From CAYTSW01 sp964440605 (GTDB taxonomy: Bacteria; Planctomycetota; Phycisphaerae; Phycisphaerales; UBA1924), in assembly GCA_964440605.1 (NCBI GenBank), contig CAYTSW010000099.1:1-10409 (forward strand): a DNA stretch of 10,409 nt, given 5' to 3'. Positions 1-6,729 of the stretch are shown one piece after another (the stretch's first letter is position 1; each line of letters begins with the position of its first letter). A program made the translations under genes and the position numbers. The notes under the pieces are model-generated. The model searched no databases. It was not told the DNA's origin and saw only the letters and a program-made list of their open reading frames with translations.

Positions 1-437
1 CGCGGCGAGAGCTTGGCGTGCTCGTTCACCACGATGGCCCGCCCCCTCGCCGCCAGTGAACCTGCGAGCACCGGGTCGGGCACCGGCACGAGTGCCAGGT
101 CCGGCGCGTCGGGCGACGTGAGCAGCGCGAGCAACTCGGTTTCGGTGTCGATCGTCGTCGGCGGCGGATCGCCCGCCTCCCTCCCCGTGATCTGGTAGTA
201 CGACAGGTCGTCCTCGCTCACCGGCCCGTCGTGCACGCCCAGCGGCAGCTTGCTCGCGTCGTACGGCACGTTGCCGATGAGGATGCCGAAGCCGATCGGC
301 ACCAGGAGCAGCGGCTCGAAGCCCTTGCGGATCGCCAGCCCGATGAAGAGCAGGCCCACACCGATCATCACGGCGTTCGTCCAGTGGAAGTGCCCGAAGC
401 CGGAGTCCGAGAGGTAGTTGAGGAGCGTGTCGAGCAT
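1..437 (-). CDS. mmdB: Na+-translocating methylmalonyl-CoA decarboxylase beta subunit (partial, 3' end off window)
   Basis: Integral membrane subunit that decarboxylates carboxybiotin and couples this to Na+ export (OadB/MmdB/GcdB family). Only the first 145 residues are inside the window; the family is usually around 380-430 residues. ATG at 437, 22 bp after the mmdC stop, with a purine-rich GAGCGAGAG stretch upstream. Residues about 21-56 form the hallmark N-terminal segment: a hydrophobic helix (NAVMIGVGLLFIGLAI), then KGFEPLLLVPIGFGILIGN, very characteristic of this family. After residue 57 the sequence turns hydrophilic (DGPVSEDDLSYYQITG, then DPPPTTIDTETE, about 75+ residues), where many homologues move quickly into the next membrane segment. 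The family call is firm; the substrate (methylmalonyl-CoA rather than oxaloacetate or glutaconyl-CoA) is inferred from mutase, epimerase and MmdA upstream. Confidence 0.88.
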   Translation of the reverse strand, partial: MLDTLLNYLSDSGFGHFHWTNAVMIGVGLLFIGLAIRKGFEPLLLVPIGFGILIGNVPYDASKLPLGVHDGPVSEDDLSYYQITGREAGDPPPTTIDTETELLALLTSPDAPDLALVPVPDPVLAGSLAARGRAIVVNEHAKLSP

Positions 438-459
438 GGCGCGTCTCTCGCTCGGGCCC

Positions 460-867
460 TTAGCTGATGCGTGCGACGACTTGCCCCGCCTGCACGGTGT
501 CGCCCGTTCTGACGAGGACCTCGGTCACCGCGCCGTTGATTGGCGAGACGACGTTGGACTCCATCTTCATCGCTTCGAGCACGAGCAGCGTGTCGTTCAC
601 CTGCACGTCGTCGCCCACCTTCACGCCCACGCTCACCACCGAGCCGGCGATCGGGCTGCGCACCTCGCCCGATCCCGCGTCGGCGCTCGGCTGAGCCGGG
701 CCACGGGCCGGCCGGGGAGGCGGACCATGGGAAGCGGCTCTCTCCGGAGGCGGCGTCTGAGGCGGACCCGCGCGGCCAACTGCGCTCGGCGCGGGCGACG
801 GGCCCTGGTCGAGGACTTCGACGTCCACGTCGTACGTCCTGCCTTCGACGGTGATGCGCAGCTTCAT
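460..867 (-). CDS. mmdC: Biotin carboxyl carrier protein, methylmalonyl-CoA decarboxylase gamma subunit
   Basis: Carries the biotin that shuttles CO2 from MmdA to the membrane subunit MmdB. 135 residues. The N-terminus MKLRITVEGRTYDVDVEVLD is typical of carrier subunits of the Na+-pump decarboxylases. Residues about 21-66 are a Pro/Ala-rich flexible linker, and residues about 67-135 are a biotinyl/lipoyl domain. The biotinylation motif EAMKMES is present, with Lys101 as the attachment site; 34 residues follow it, the usual distance to the C-terminus. The ATG at 867 was chosen because family similarity starts there and an AGGA lies 6-7 bp upstream; the frame stays open to about 984, but that part overlaps the mmdD end and has no family features. 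It lies 22 bp after mmdD and 22 bp before mmdB, clearly one operon. An acyl-CoA carboxylase carrier is the alternative; the adjacent beta subunit argues against it. Confidence 0.93.
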   Translation of the reverse strand: MKLRITVEGRTYDVDVEVLDQGPSPAPSAVGRAGPPQTPPPERAASHGPPPRPARGPAQPSADAGSGEVRSPIAGSVVSVGVKVGDDVQVNDTLLVLEAMKMESNVVSPINGAVTEVLVRTGDTVQAGQVVARIS

Positions 868-889
868 CGGGCGGTCCTCGTCTCGAGAG

Positions 890-1291
890 TCATCGTTTGG
901 CGCGTGGAGGTTTGTGCGAGCCCATGAGCGATGCGCGCCCGCCGGCGAGCCACGCGTCGGAACGATCCCCCACCAACGCCACACGCCGCACCCGCACGCG
1001 TGTGCCCGTCGCCGCGACCGCCGCGGCGGTCAGCACGGCCAGCAGCTCGGGCGTGATCGCCTCGTCTTCCGCCGGAGCCTCGGCGGGGGCGCTCGTTTTC
1101 GCCTCGGGCGCAGGAGCGACAGCAGGCGCTCCTTCGGGGCGATCCGCCACCCTGCGGATCAACGCGATCGACGCCAGGATCAACACCAGCGCGACGAACA
1201 CCACCAGCATGCCCACCGCCATCAGCACCACGCCCGAAGCCAGGTCGGCTTCGGCGTCGGCGAGCGTGATGAGGGGCGTCGGCGTGATCAT
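890..1291 (-). CDS. mmdD: Methylmalonyl-CoA decarboxylase delta subunit (OadG-like membrane anchor)
   Basis: Small assembly subunit that anchors the soluble carboxyltransferase to the membrane beta subunit. 133 residues. Residues about 18-46 form a single strongly hydrophobic helix (SGVVLMAVGMLVVFVALVLI) followed by RR, as expected for OadG/MmdD. Residues about 50-78 are an Ala/Pro/Glu-rich linker. Residues about 79-133 hold an Ala-rich helix (TPELLAVLTAAAVAA), a basic stretch RVRVRRV and a basic tail ending HKPPRAKR, a layout seen in the C-terminal region of this family. The start ATG at 1291 is only 2 bp after the mmdA stop (TGACCATG). No clear Shine-Dalgarno was seen, so translation is probably coupled to mmdA. 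Sequence conservation in this family is weak; the call rests on topology, size and position between mmdA and mmdC. Confidence 0.85.
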   Translation of the reverse strand: MITPTPLITLADAEADLASGVVLMAVGMLVVFVALVLILASIALIRRVADRPEGAPAVAPAPEAKTSAPAEAPAEDEAITPELLAVLTAAAVAATGTRVRVRRVALVGDRSDAWLAGGRASLMGSHKPPRAKR

Positions 1292-1293
1292 GG

Positions 1294-2898
1294 TCAGAGC
1301 GGCAGCAGGCCGTGCTTCTTCTCGGGGCGCAGCTCGCGCTTGTTGCGGTAGTACTCCAGCGACTGCGCAACATACCGCCGCGTCTCCCCCGGCTCGATGA
1401 TCTCGTCCACCATGCGCCGCCCGCCCGCGACATAGGGCGTTGAAAACGTGTTGCGGTAGAGCTCGATCAGCTCGGCGCGCTTCGCGTCGGGGTCGTCGGC
1501 GGCGGCGATCTCCTTCCGAAAGATCACCTCCACGGCGCCCTCTGCGCCCATCACCGCGATTTCCGCGCTGGGCCACGCCGCGACCGCGTCGGCACCGAGT
1601 TCCTTCGACGCCATCGCGATGTACGCCCCGCCGAACGCCTTGCGCAGGATGACCGTCACCTTTGGCACGGTCGCGGCGGAGTACGCGAAGAGCAGCTTGG
1701 CGCCGTGGCGGATAATCCCGCCGTACTCCTGCTGCACGCCGGGCATGAAGCCCGGGACGTCGACGAAGGTGACGATGGGGATGTTGAAGGCGTTGCAGAA
1801 GCGCACGAAGCGAGAGGCCTTGTCGGAGGAGTCGATGTCGAGCACGCCCGCGTTCGACGCGGGGTTGTTGGCGACGACCCCCACGCTCCGGCCCATGACG
1901 CGCGCGAAGCCGATGACGATGCTCGGCGCGAACGCCGCCTGGATCTCGAAGAAGTCGCCATGGTCGACCACGCGCTCGATGATGCGGCGCACGTCGTACG
2001 CGCGGCGGAGGTTGTCGGGGATGATCGAGGCGATATCGGGGTCGGGCATGATGACCGGGTCGTGCTCGAGCACCGGGGAGTCCTCGGTGTTGTTCGAGGG
2101 GAGGAACGAGAGCAGCTTCTTGCAGATGCGCACCGCGTCGCGGTCGTCCTCGGCGACGAAGTGCACCACGCCCGAGTAGTGCGTGTGTGCCTCGGGCCCT
2201 CCGAGCTGCTCGGCCGTGACGTCCTCGCCCGTCACCTTCTTGATGACGCTGGGCCCGGTGATGAACATCTGCGCCGCCCGCGTCTGGATGATGAAGTCGG
2301 TCAGCGCGGGGGAGTACGCCGCCCCGCCGGCGCACGGGCCGCAGATGAGGCTGACCTGCGGCACGACGCCCGAGAGCAGGACGTTCTGGTAGAAGACTCG
2401 CGCGTAGCCGGCCAGCGCGTCGATGCCCTCCTGGATGCGCGCGCCGCCGGAGTCGTTGATGAAGACGAAGGGGCTGCCCGTCTTCAGGCTCGCCTCCATC
2501 ATCTCGACGATCTTCTCCGAGTGGACCTCGCCCGCCGCCCCGCCCGCGACCGTGAAGTCCTGGCTCGCCAGGTGTACCAGCCGCCCGTCCACCGCGCCGG
2601 CGCCCGTCACCACGCCGTCGGCCGGCAGATCTTTGCCCTCCATGCCGAAGAGGGTGCAGCGGTGCTGCGCAAAGGCGTAGCGCTCCTGAAAGGAGTCGGT
2701 GTCGAGCAGTTCGCCGATGCGCTCGCGCGCGGTCAGCTTGCCCTTGGCGTGGTGCTGGTCGACGCGGTCCTGGCCGCCGCCAAGCTCGATCGCCGCCCGC
2801 TTCTCGCGCAACAGCTTGATGCGCTCGGGCATCGTCGGCGGGCCGAGCGGCTTCTCGGCGGACTGCGCAGGCGTCGGTGTGTCGTTGGAGTCGGGCAT
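1294..2898 (-). CDS. mmdA: Methylmalonyl-CoA decarboxylase alpha subunit (carboxyltransferase)
   Basis: Biotin-dependent carboxyltransferase of the PccB/MmdA crotonase-fold family; here it is expected to move the carboxyl group of (S)-methylmalonyl-CoA to biotin on MmdC. 534 residues, normal for the family (about 510-540). N-half: KLTARERIGELLD (54-66) and the oxyanion-hole segment DSGGARIQEG (149-158), then CGPCAGGAAYSPALTDF (186-202). C-half: the biotin-side region DVPGFMPGVQQEYGG (380-394) and the second oxyanion loop GGAYIAMASK (423-432), then AWPSAEIAVMGAEGAVEVIF (441-460). Residue 427 is Ile, where propionyl-CoA carboxylases usually have Asp; decarboxylases and transcarboxylase, as I recall them, have Ile/Leu. 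ATG at 2898 is 16 bp after the mce stop with no obvious Shine-Dalgarno; Met23 is a possible later start, since similarity begins about there. PccB is the main alternative, but no biotin carboxylase gene is adjacent. Confidence 0.92.
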   Translation of the reverse strand: MPDSNDTPTPAQSAEKPLGPPTMPERIKLLREKRAAIELGGGQDRVDQHHAKGKLTARERIGELLDTDSFQERYAFAQHRCTLFGMEGKDLPADGVVTGAGAVDGRLVHLASQDFTVAGGAAGEVHSEKIVEMMEASLKTGSPFVFINDSGGARIQEGIDALAGYARVFYQNVLLSGVVPQVSLICGPCAGGAAYSPALTDFIIQTRAAQMFITGPSVIKKVTGEDVTAEQLGGPEAHTHYSGVVHFVAEDDRDAVRICKKLLSFLPSNNTEDSPVLEHDPVIMPDPDIASIIPDNLRRAYDVRRIIERVVDHGDFFEIQAAFAPSIVIGFARVMGRSVGVVANNPASNAGVLDIDSSDKASRFVRFCNAFNIPIVTFVDVPGFMPGVQQEYGGIIRHGAKLLFAYSAATVPKVTVILRKAFGGAYIAMASKELGADAVAAWPSAEIAVMGAEGAVEVIFRKEIAAADDPDAKRAELIELYRNTFSTPYVAGGRRMVDEIIEPGETRRYVAQSLEYYRNKRELRPEKKHGLLPL

Positions 2899-2914
2899 GG
2901 TGGTTCGCGCAGGT

Positions 2915-3337
2915 TCAGTGCGCCGGCTGGCAGAGTTCGGTCAGCACGCCGTGCGAGGACTTGGGGTGCAGAAAAGCGATCTGGGCGTTGTGCGCACCGG
3001 TGCGGGGCGATTCGTCGATCAGCCGAAGATCGACGGCCTTGAGCTCGTCCAGCCGCTGCTGAATATCGCTCACGGTATAGGCCACGTGGTGCAGGCCCTC
3101 GCCCTTCTTCTCGATGAACTTGGCGATCGCCGAGTCGTCGCGCGTCGGCTCGAGCAGCTCGAGGCGGACGGGGTTCTCCGCCGGCCCGAGCGCGTAGAAG
3201 GCGACGCGGACGCCCTGGTCCTCGACGGTCTCTTCGCCCTCGAAGCGCGCGCCGAGGGTGTGCTCGTAGAAGGCCCGCTGCTCGTCCAGCGAGCGGACCG
3301 CGATGCCGATGTGATTGACGCCCTGAGCGTTGATCAT
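2915..3337 (-). CDS. mce: Methylmalonyl-CoA epimerase
   Basis: Interconverts (R)- and (S)-methylmalonyl-CoA, linking the mutase product to the decarboxylase substrate. A 140-residue protein of the vicinal-oxygen-chelate (glyoxalase) fold, the usual length. Two beta-alpha-beta-beta-beta modules are visible: VNHIGIAVRSLDEQRAFYE (about 7-25) opens the first and GLHHVAYTVSDIQQRLDEL (81-99) the second. Candidate metal ligands are His9, Glu60 (RLELLEP), His83 or His84, and Glu134 (VLTEL). The ATG at 3337 was preferred over the earlier ATG at 3379 because AAAGGA lies 6 bp upstream and family similarity starts within a few residues; the extra 14 residues of the longer form have no family match and would cover the promoter-like motif. 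It is the first gene of the mce-mmdADCB block. Confidence 0.93.
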   Translation of the reverse strand: MINAQGVNHIGIAVRSLDEQRAFYEHTLGARFEGEETVEDQGVRVAFYALGPAENPVRLELLEPTRDDSAIAKFIEKKGEGLHHVAYTVSDIQQRLDELKAVDLRLIDESPRTGAHNAQIAFLHPKSSHGVLTELCQPAH

Positions 3338-3343
3338 GACCCG

Positions 3344-3349
3344 TCCTTT
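3344..3349 (-). promoter_or_regulatory. Ribosome binding site of mce
   Basis: AAAGGA on the minus strand, 6 bp before the ATG at 3337. It is one of the clearest Shine-Dalgarno sites in the window and decides the choice of the 3337 start over the in-frame ATG at 3379. Confidence 0.7.
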
Positions 3350-3362
3350 CGTGGGCGCAAGG

Positions 3363-3375
3363 ACCACGATAGTAG
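3363..3375 (-). promoter_or_regulatory. Promoter-like motif upstream of mce (copy 1 of a shared 13-mer)
   Basis: Minus-strand CTACTATCGTGGT, 25 bp upstream of the mce start. It contains TACTAT, 4 of 6 matches to TATAAT. Twelve of 13 bases recur at 9057-9069, upstream of the tRNA-Ser gene in the same orientation. If TACTAT is a -10 box, transcription would start near 3362 and give a leader of about 25 nt that includes the AAAGGA ribosome site. I see no convincing -35 box. A binding site for a regulator is an alternative. The rest of the 96-bp meaB-mce gap shows nothing I recognise. Confidence 0.4.
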
Positions 3376-3433
3376 TCACAAACCCGAGGCCGTTGGGCGG
3401 CTGCCAAGGGTTCAGTGCGGGTTGCTCGCGTCT

Positions 3434-4528
3434 TTACGCGCCCTGTGCGCGTGCGTCGTTCAGAAACGCCTCGAGCAGGCGCTCGGCGGCGGCGGCGGGC
3501 GTCGTTTCCCCATGCCGGACCGCGTGTTCCAGCTCCGCGCGCATCGCCTTGACCGCCGGCGCACGCTCGAACGCCAGCCGGAGTTCGGTCTGGATGATCT
3601 CGCCCATCCACCGCAGCCGCTGCGACTCGCGTTTGCGGTGCAGCGCTCCCGAGGCGCGCATGGATCCGACACGCTGGCGGATCGCCTGCCACACCTCCGG
3701 GATCCCCTCGCCCGTCTTGGCGCTGCAGGTGAGCACCTCCGCCACGTCGTGGTCCTCGGATGTCGGCATGCAGCGCAAAGCCGCGCGATGCTCGGCGGCC
3801 GCGATCTTCGCCGCCCGCAGGTTGTCCCCGTCGGCCTTATTCACCGCGACGAGGTCCGCGAGTTCCAGCAGCCCGCGCTTGATCCCCTGGAGTTCGTCGC
3901 CCGCGCCGGGGAGCATCAGCGCCACGAAGACGTCGGTCATCTGCGCCACCGCCGTCTCCGACTGCCCGACCCCGACCGTCTCGACGATCACCACGTCGTA
4001 GCCCGCGGCTTCGCACAGCAGCATCGTCTCCCGCGTCTTCTGCGCTACGCCCCCGAGCGTGCCCGAAGACGGACTGGGCCGGACGAAGGCCTTCGGGTCG
4101 TTCGTCAGCTTGGCCATCCGCGTCTTGTCGCCGAGGATGGAGCCGCCGGTGATCGTGCTCGACGGATCGATCGCGAGCACGGCCACGCGGTGCGGCGTTT
4201 CGTCGAGCTTCCCGGCGGTAAGCCGCGTGCCGAGCGTTTCGATGAACGTGCTCTTGCCGACGCCCGGCACACCCGTGAGTCCGATGCGCAGGGCGTTTCC
4301 GGTGCGGTCGAGGACGCGGCCGAGCAGGTCCTGAGCCGCGACTCGGTGCCGCGGGCTGGTCGATTCGACGAGCGAGATGCTGCGCGCCAGCGCCGAGCGG
4401 TCGCCCTCGAAGAGCTTGTCGGCGATCGCGCCGGGATCCACGGGCGTCCGCCGTGCGACGGGTCGCGGGCCGGTCGGCGCGGTGCCGGGTGTGTGCTCCG
4501 AAAGATGGTCCTCGCGGGGGGCGCTCAC
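3434..4528 (-). CDS. meaB: Methylmalonyl-CoA mutase-associated GTPase chaperone MeaB (ArgK family)
   Basis: P-loop G3E-type GTPase that protects methylmalonyl-CoA mutase from inactivation and gates delivery of adenosylcobalamin (MMAA in humans). 364 residues, somewhat longer than the ~330 typical because of a polar N-terminal extension of about 30 residues. Walker A GVPGVGKST (86-94); AIDPSST (119-125, Mg/switch region); the conserved block ILGDKTRM (131-138); ETVGVGQSE (183-191, Walker B/switch II-like region); NKAD (230-233, guanine specificity); SAKTGEG (269-275). The C-terminal helical part (about 290-360) corresponds to the dimerisation arm. It starts with GTG at 4528, overlapping the mutB stop by 4 bp (GTGA), so translation is likely coupled to the mutase it serves. 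The older name ArgK (arginine kinase) is a misnomer. Confidence 0.95.
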   Translation of the reverse strand: MSAPREDHLSEHTPGTAPTGPRPVARRTPVDPGAIADKLFEGDRSALARSISLVESTSPRHRVAAQDLLGRVLDRTGNALRIGLTGVPGVGKSTFIETLGTRLTAGKLDETPHRVAVLAIDPSSTITGGSILGDKTRMAKLTNDPKAFVRPSPSSGTLGGVAQKTRETMLLCEAAGYDVVIVETVGVGQSETAVAQMTDVFVALMLPGAGDELQGIKRGLLELADLVAVNKADGDNLRAAKIAAAEHRAALRCMPTSEDHDVAEVLTCSAKTGEGIPEVWQAIRQRVGSMRASGALHRKRESQRLRWMGEIIQTELRLAFERAPAVKAMRAELEHAVRHGETTPAAAAERLLEAFLNDARAQGA

Positions 4529-6729
4529 GTCGTCGCGGGCGTCGCGCCTTCGTCGCGTTGCTCGTCCAGCCGGTCCAGGATCACCTCCGCCGCCGTCGAG
4601 ATCACCGTCCCCGGGCCGAAGATCGCCACCGCGCCCGCGTCGTACAGCGCCTGGTAGTCCTGCGGCGGAATGACGCCGCCCGCGACGATCAGGATGTCCG
4701 GGCGGTCCATCGTGTCCAACGCCTGACGCAGCTGCGGGATGAGCGTCAGGTGGCCGGCCGCGAGCGACGAGACGCCGACGACGTGCACGTCGTTCTCTAC
4801 CGCCTGCTTGGCGGTCTCCTCGGGCGTCTGGAAGAGCGGGCCGATGTCGACGTCGAAGCCCAGGTCGGCGTACGCCGAGGCGACGACCTTCTGCCCGCGG
4901 TCGTGCCCGTCCTGGCCCATCTTCGCGATGAGGATGCGCGGGCGGCGGCCCTCCTCGTGCTCGAAGCGTTCGATGCGCGCGCGGACTTTCGTGATCTCGT
5001 CGGCCATGGGCCCGACCTCCCGTGCGTACACGCCGCGCACCGCGCGGACTTCCGCCTCGTGACGCCCGAACACCTGCTCCATCGCGCTCGACATCTCGCC
5101 GACGGTCGCCCGCGCTCGGGCCGCGACGACGCAGGCCTCGAGCAGGTTGCCGCGACCGGTTTGTGCGACCTCTGTGAGTTCGGCGAGCGCTCGGTCGCAG
5201 GCTTCCCGGTCGCGTGTCTCGCGGAGCTGCTTGAGGCGCTGGATCTGCTGTTGACGGACAGCGGTGTTGTCCACCTTCAGCACGTCGACCTGTTCTTCCT
5301 GCTTGAGGCGGTACTTGTTGACGCCCACAAGTGTCTGCTGACCCGAATCAATGCGCGCTTGCGTGCGCGCGCTGGCTTCTTCGATCCGCATCTTCGGGAT
5401 GCCCGCCTCGATGGCCTTGGCCATGCCGCCGAGCTCTTCGACTTCGATGATGTGCTCCCACGCGCGGTGCGCGAGGTCGTGCGTGAGGCGTTCGACGTAG
5501 AAGCTCCCGCCCCACGGGTCGACGACCTTGGTCGTGTCGGTCTCGTGCTGGAGAAAGAGCTGGGTGTTGCGGGCGATGCGCGCGCTGAAGTCCGTCGGCA
5601 ACGCGAGCGCCTCGTCGAACGCGTTGGTGTGCAGGCTCTGCGTGTGCCCCTGCGTCGCGGCCATCGCCTCGATGCACGTGCGCACCACGTTGTTGAAGAC
5701 GTCCTGCGCCGTGAGCGACCAGCCCGACGTCTGGCTGTGCGTGCGCAGCGACATCGACTTGTCATTCTCCGGGCTGAACTGCTTGATGATCGTCGCCCAG
5801 AGCAGGCGCGCGGCCCGCATCTTGGCAATCTCCATGTAGAAGTTCATCCCGATCGCCCAGAAGAAGCTCAGGCGCGGTGCGAACGCATCGACCGACAGCC
5901 CGGCATCGATCCCCGCGCGCACGTACTGGAGACCGTCGGCCAGCGTGTACGCCAGCTCGAGATCGGCCGTCGCCCCCGCCTCTTGCATGTGGTAGCCGGA
6001 GATGGAGATGGAGTTGAAGCGCGGCATGTTCGAGCTCGTGTACGCGAAGATGTCGCGGATGATGCGCAAGCTCGGCTCGGGCGGGTAGATGTACGTGTTG
6101 CGGACCATGAACTCCTTGAGGATGTCGTTCTGGATGGTCCCCGACAGCGCCTCGAGCGCCACGCCCTGCTCCTCGGCCGCGAGGATGTAGAGCGCCATCA
6201 CGGGCAGCACCGCCCCGTTCATCGTCATCGAGACGGACATCTGGTCGAGCGGGATGCCCTCGAACAGGATGCGCATGTCCTCGATCGAATCGATCGCCAC
6301 GCCCGCCATGCCGACGTCGCCCGAGACGCGCTCGTGGTCCGAGTCGTACCCGCGGTGGGTCGCCAGGTCGAAAGCGATCGAAAGCCCGCGCTGACCCGCG
6401 GCGAGATTGCGCCGGTAGAAGGCGTTGGAGGCCTCGGCTGTCGAGAAGCCCGCGTACTGACGCACGGTCCACGGACGCGTGACGTACATCGTTGCGTACG
6501 GCCCGCGCAGGTAAGGCGGCAGGCCCGGCATCGTGTGCAGATGCTGCACGTCTTCGAGGTCTTCGCGCCCGTACTCGGGCCGCACGTCGATGTGCTCGGG
6601 CGTCGTCCAGAGCAGTTGATCCATCGATTGCCGCGTCTCGGCCTCGATCGTCTGGTGCCAGTCGCTGGATGAGGGCGCATCGGTCGGAGGCGGGCCGAGC
6701 GGGATGTCGGCGAAGCTGGGAATGGTCAT
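4525..6729 (-). CDS. mutB: Methylmalonyl-CoA mutase large (catalytic, B12-binding) subunit
   Basis: Adenosylcobalamin-dependent isomerase, succinyl-CoA <-> (R)-methylmalonyl-CoA. 734 residues, very close to the Propionibacterium MutB. The TIM-barrel domain (about 40-560) is highly conserved: TRPWTVRQYAGFSTAEASNA (84-103), GTIQNDILKEFMVRNTYIYP (197-216), SISGYHMQEAGATAD (242-256). By alignment from memory to the Propionibacterium enzyme, active-site Tyr89, Arg207 and His244 correspond to Tyr92, Arg210 and His247 here. The C-terminal cobalamin domain starts near 597, with MGQDGHDRG (604-612); His609 of the DxHxxG motif is the expected cobalt ligand, followed by SSLAAGH (654-660) and AGGVIPPQD (683-691). 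All key residues look intact. ATG at 6729 overlaps the mutA stop (ATGA) and has AGGAAGGGG 7 bp upstream inside mutA; the frame is open far upstream, but only as a shadow of mutA. Confidence 0.97.
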   Translation of the reverse strand: MTIPSFADIPLGPPPTDAPSSSDWHQTIEAETRQSMDQLLWTTPEHIDVRPEYGREDLEDVQHLHTMPGLPPYLRGPYATMYVTRPWTVRQYAGFSTAEASNAFYRRNLAAGQRGLSIAFDLATHRGYDSDHERVSGDVGMAGVAIDSIEDMRILFEGIPLDQMSVSMTMNGAVLPVMALYILAAEEQGVALEALSGTIQNDILKEFMVRNTYIYPPEPSLRIIRDIFAYTSSNMPRFNSISISGYHMQEAGATADLELAYTLADGLQYVRAGIDAGLSVDAFAPRLSFFWAIGMNFYMEIAKMRAARLLWATIIKQFSPENDKSMSLRTHSQTSGWSLTAQDVFNNVVRTCIEAMAATQGHTQSLHTNAFDEALALPTDFSARIARNTQLFLQHETDTTKVVDPWGGSFYVERLTHDLAHRAWEHIIEVEELGGMAKAIEAGIPKMRIEEASARTQARIDSGQQTLVGVNKYRLKQEEQVDVLKVDNTAVRQQQIQRLKQLRETRDREACDRALAELTEVAQTGRGNLLEACVVAARARATVGEMSSAMEQVFGRHEAEVRAVRGVYAREVGPMADEITKVRARIERFEHEEGRRPRILIAKMGQDGHDRGQKVVASAYADLGFDVDIGPLFQTPEETAKQAVENDVHVVGVSSLAAGHLTLIPQLRQALDTMDRPDILIVAGGVIPPQDYQALYDAGAVAIFGPGTVISTAAEVILDRLDEQRDEGATPATT

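Noticed and set aside
868..984. Upstream extension of the MmdC frame (39 more residues)
   Set aside because: It overlaps the end of mmdD, has no biotin-carrier features, and the carrier N-terminus MKLRITVEG begins exactly at 867.
1292..2335. Long N-terminal extension of the MmdD frame into mmdA
   Set aside because: It is an out-of-frame reading of mmdA; the short form starting at 1291 has the expected membrane helix near its N-terminus and sits 2 bp after the mmdA stop.
1294..2898. Propionyl-CoA carboxylase beta subunit (PccB) for mmdA
   Set aside because: Sequence families are close, but the flanking mmdD, mmdC and OadB-type mmdB, the missing biotin carboxylase and Ile427 favour decarboxylase. 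It remains the main alternative.
2699..4657. Long plus-strand open frame spanning the antisense of mmdA, mce and meaB
   Set aside because: It crosses several real genes and two intergenic boundaries on the other strand and contains no recognisable domain.
4453..6672. Very long plus-strand open frame opposite mutB and the meaB start (739 codons)
   Set aside because: It is the antisense of strongly conserved mutB and shows Arg/His/Asp/Val-rich low-information sequence, as expected from GC-rich codon bias on the opposite strand. No family motif is visible.
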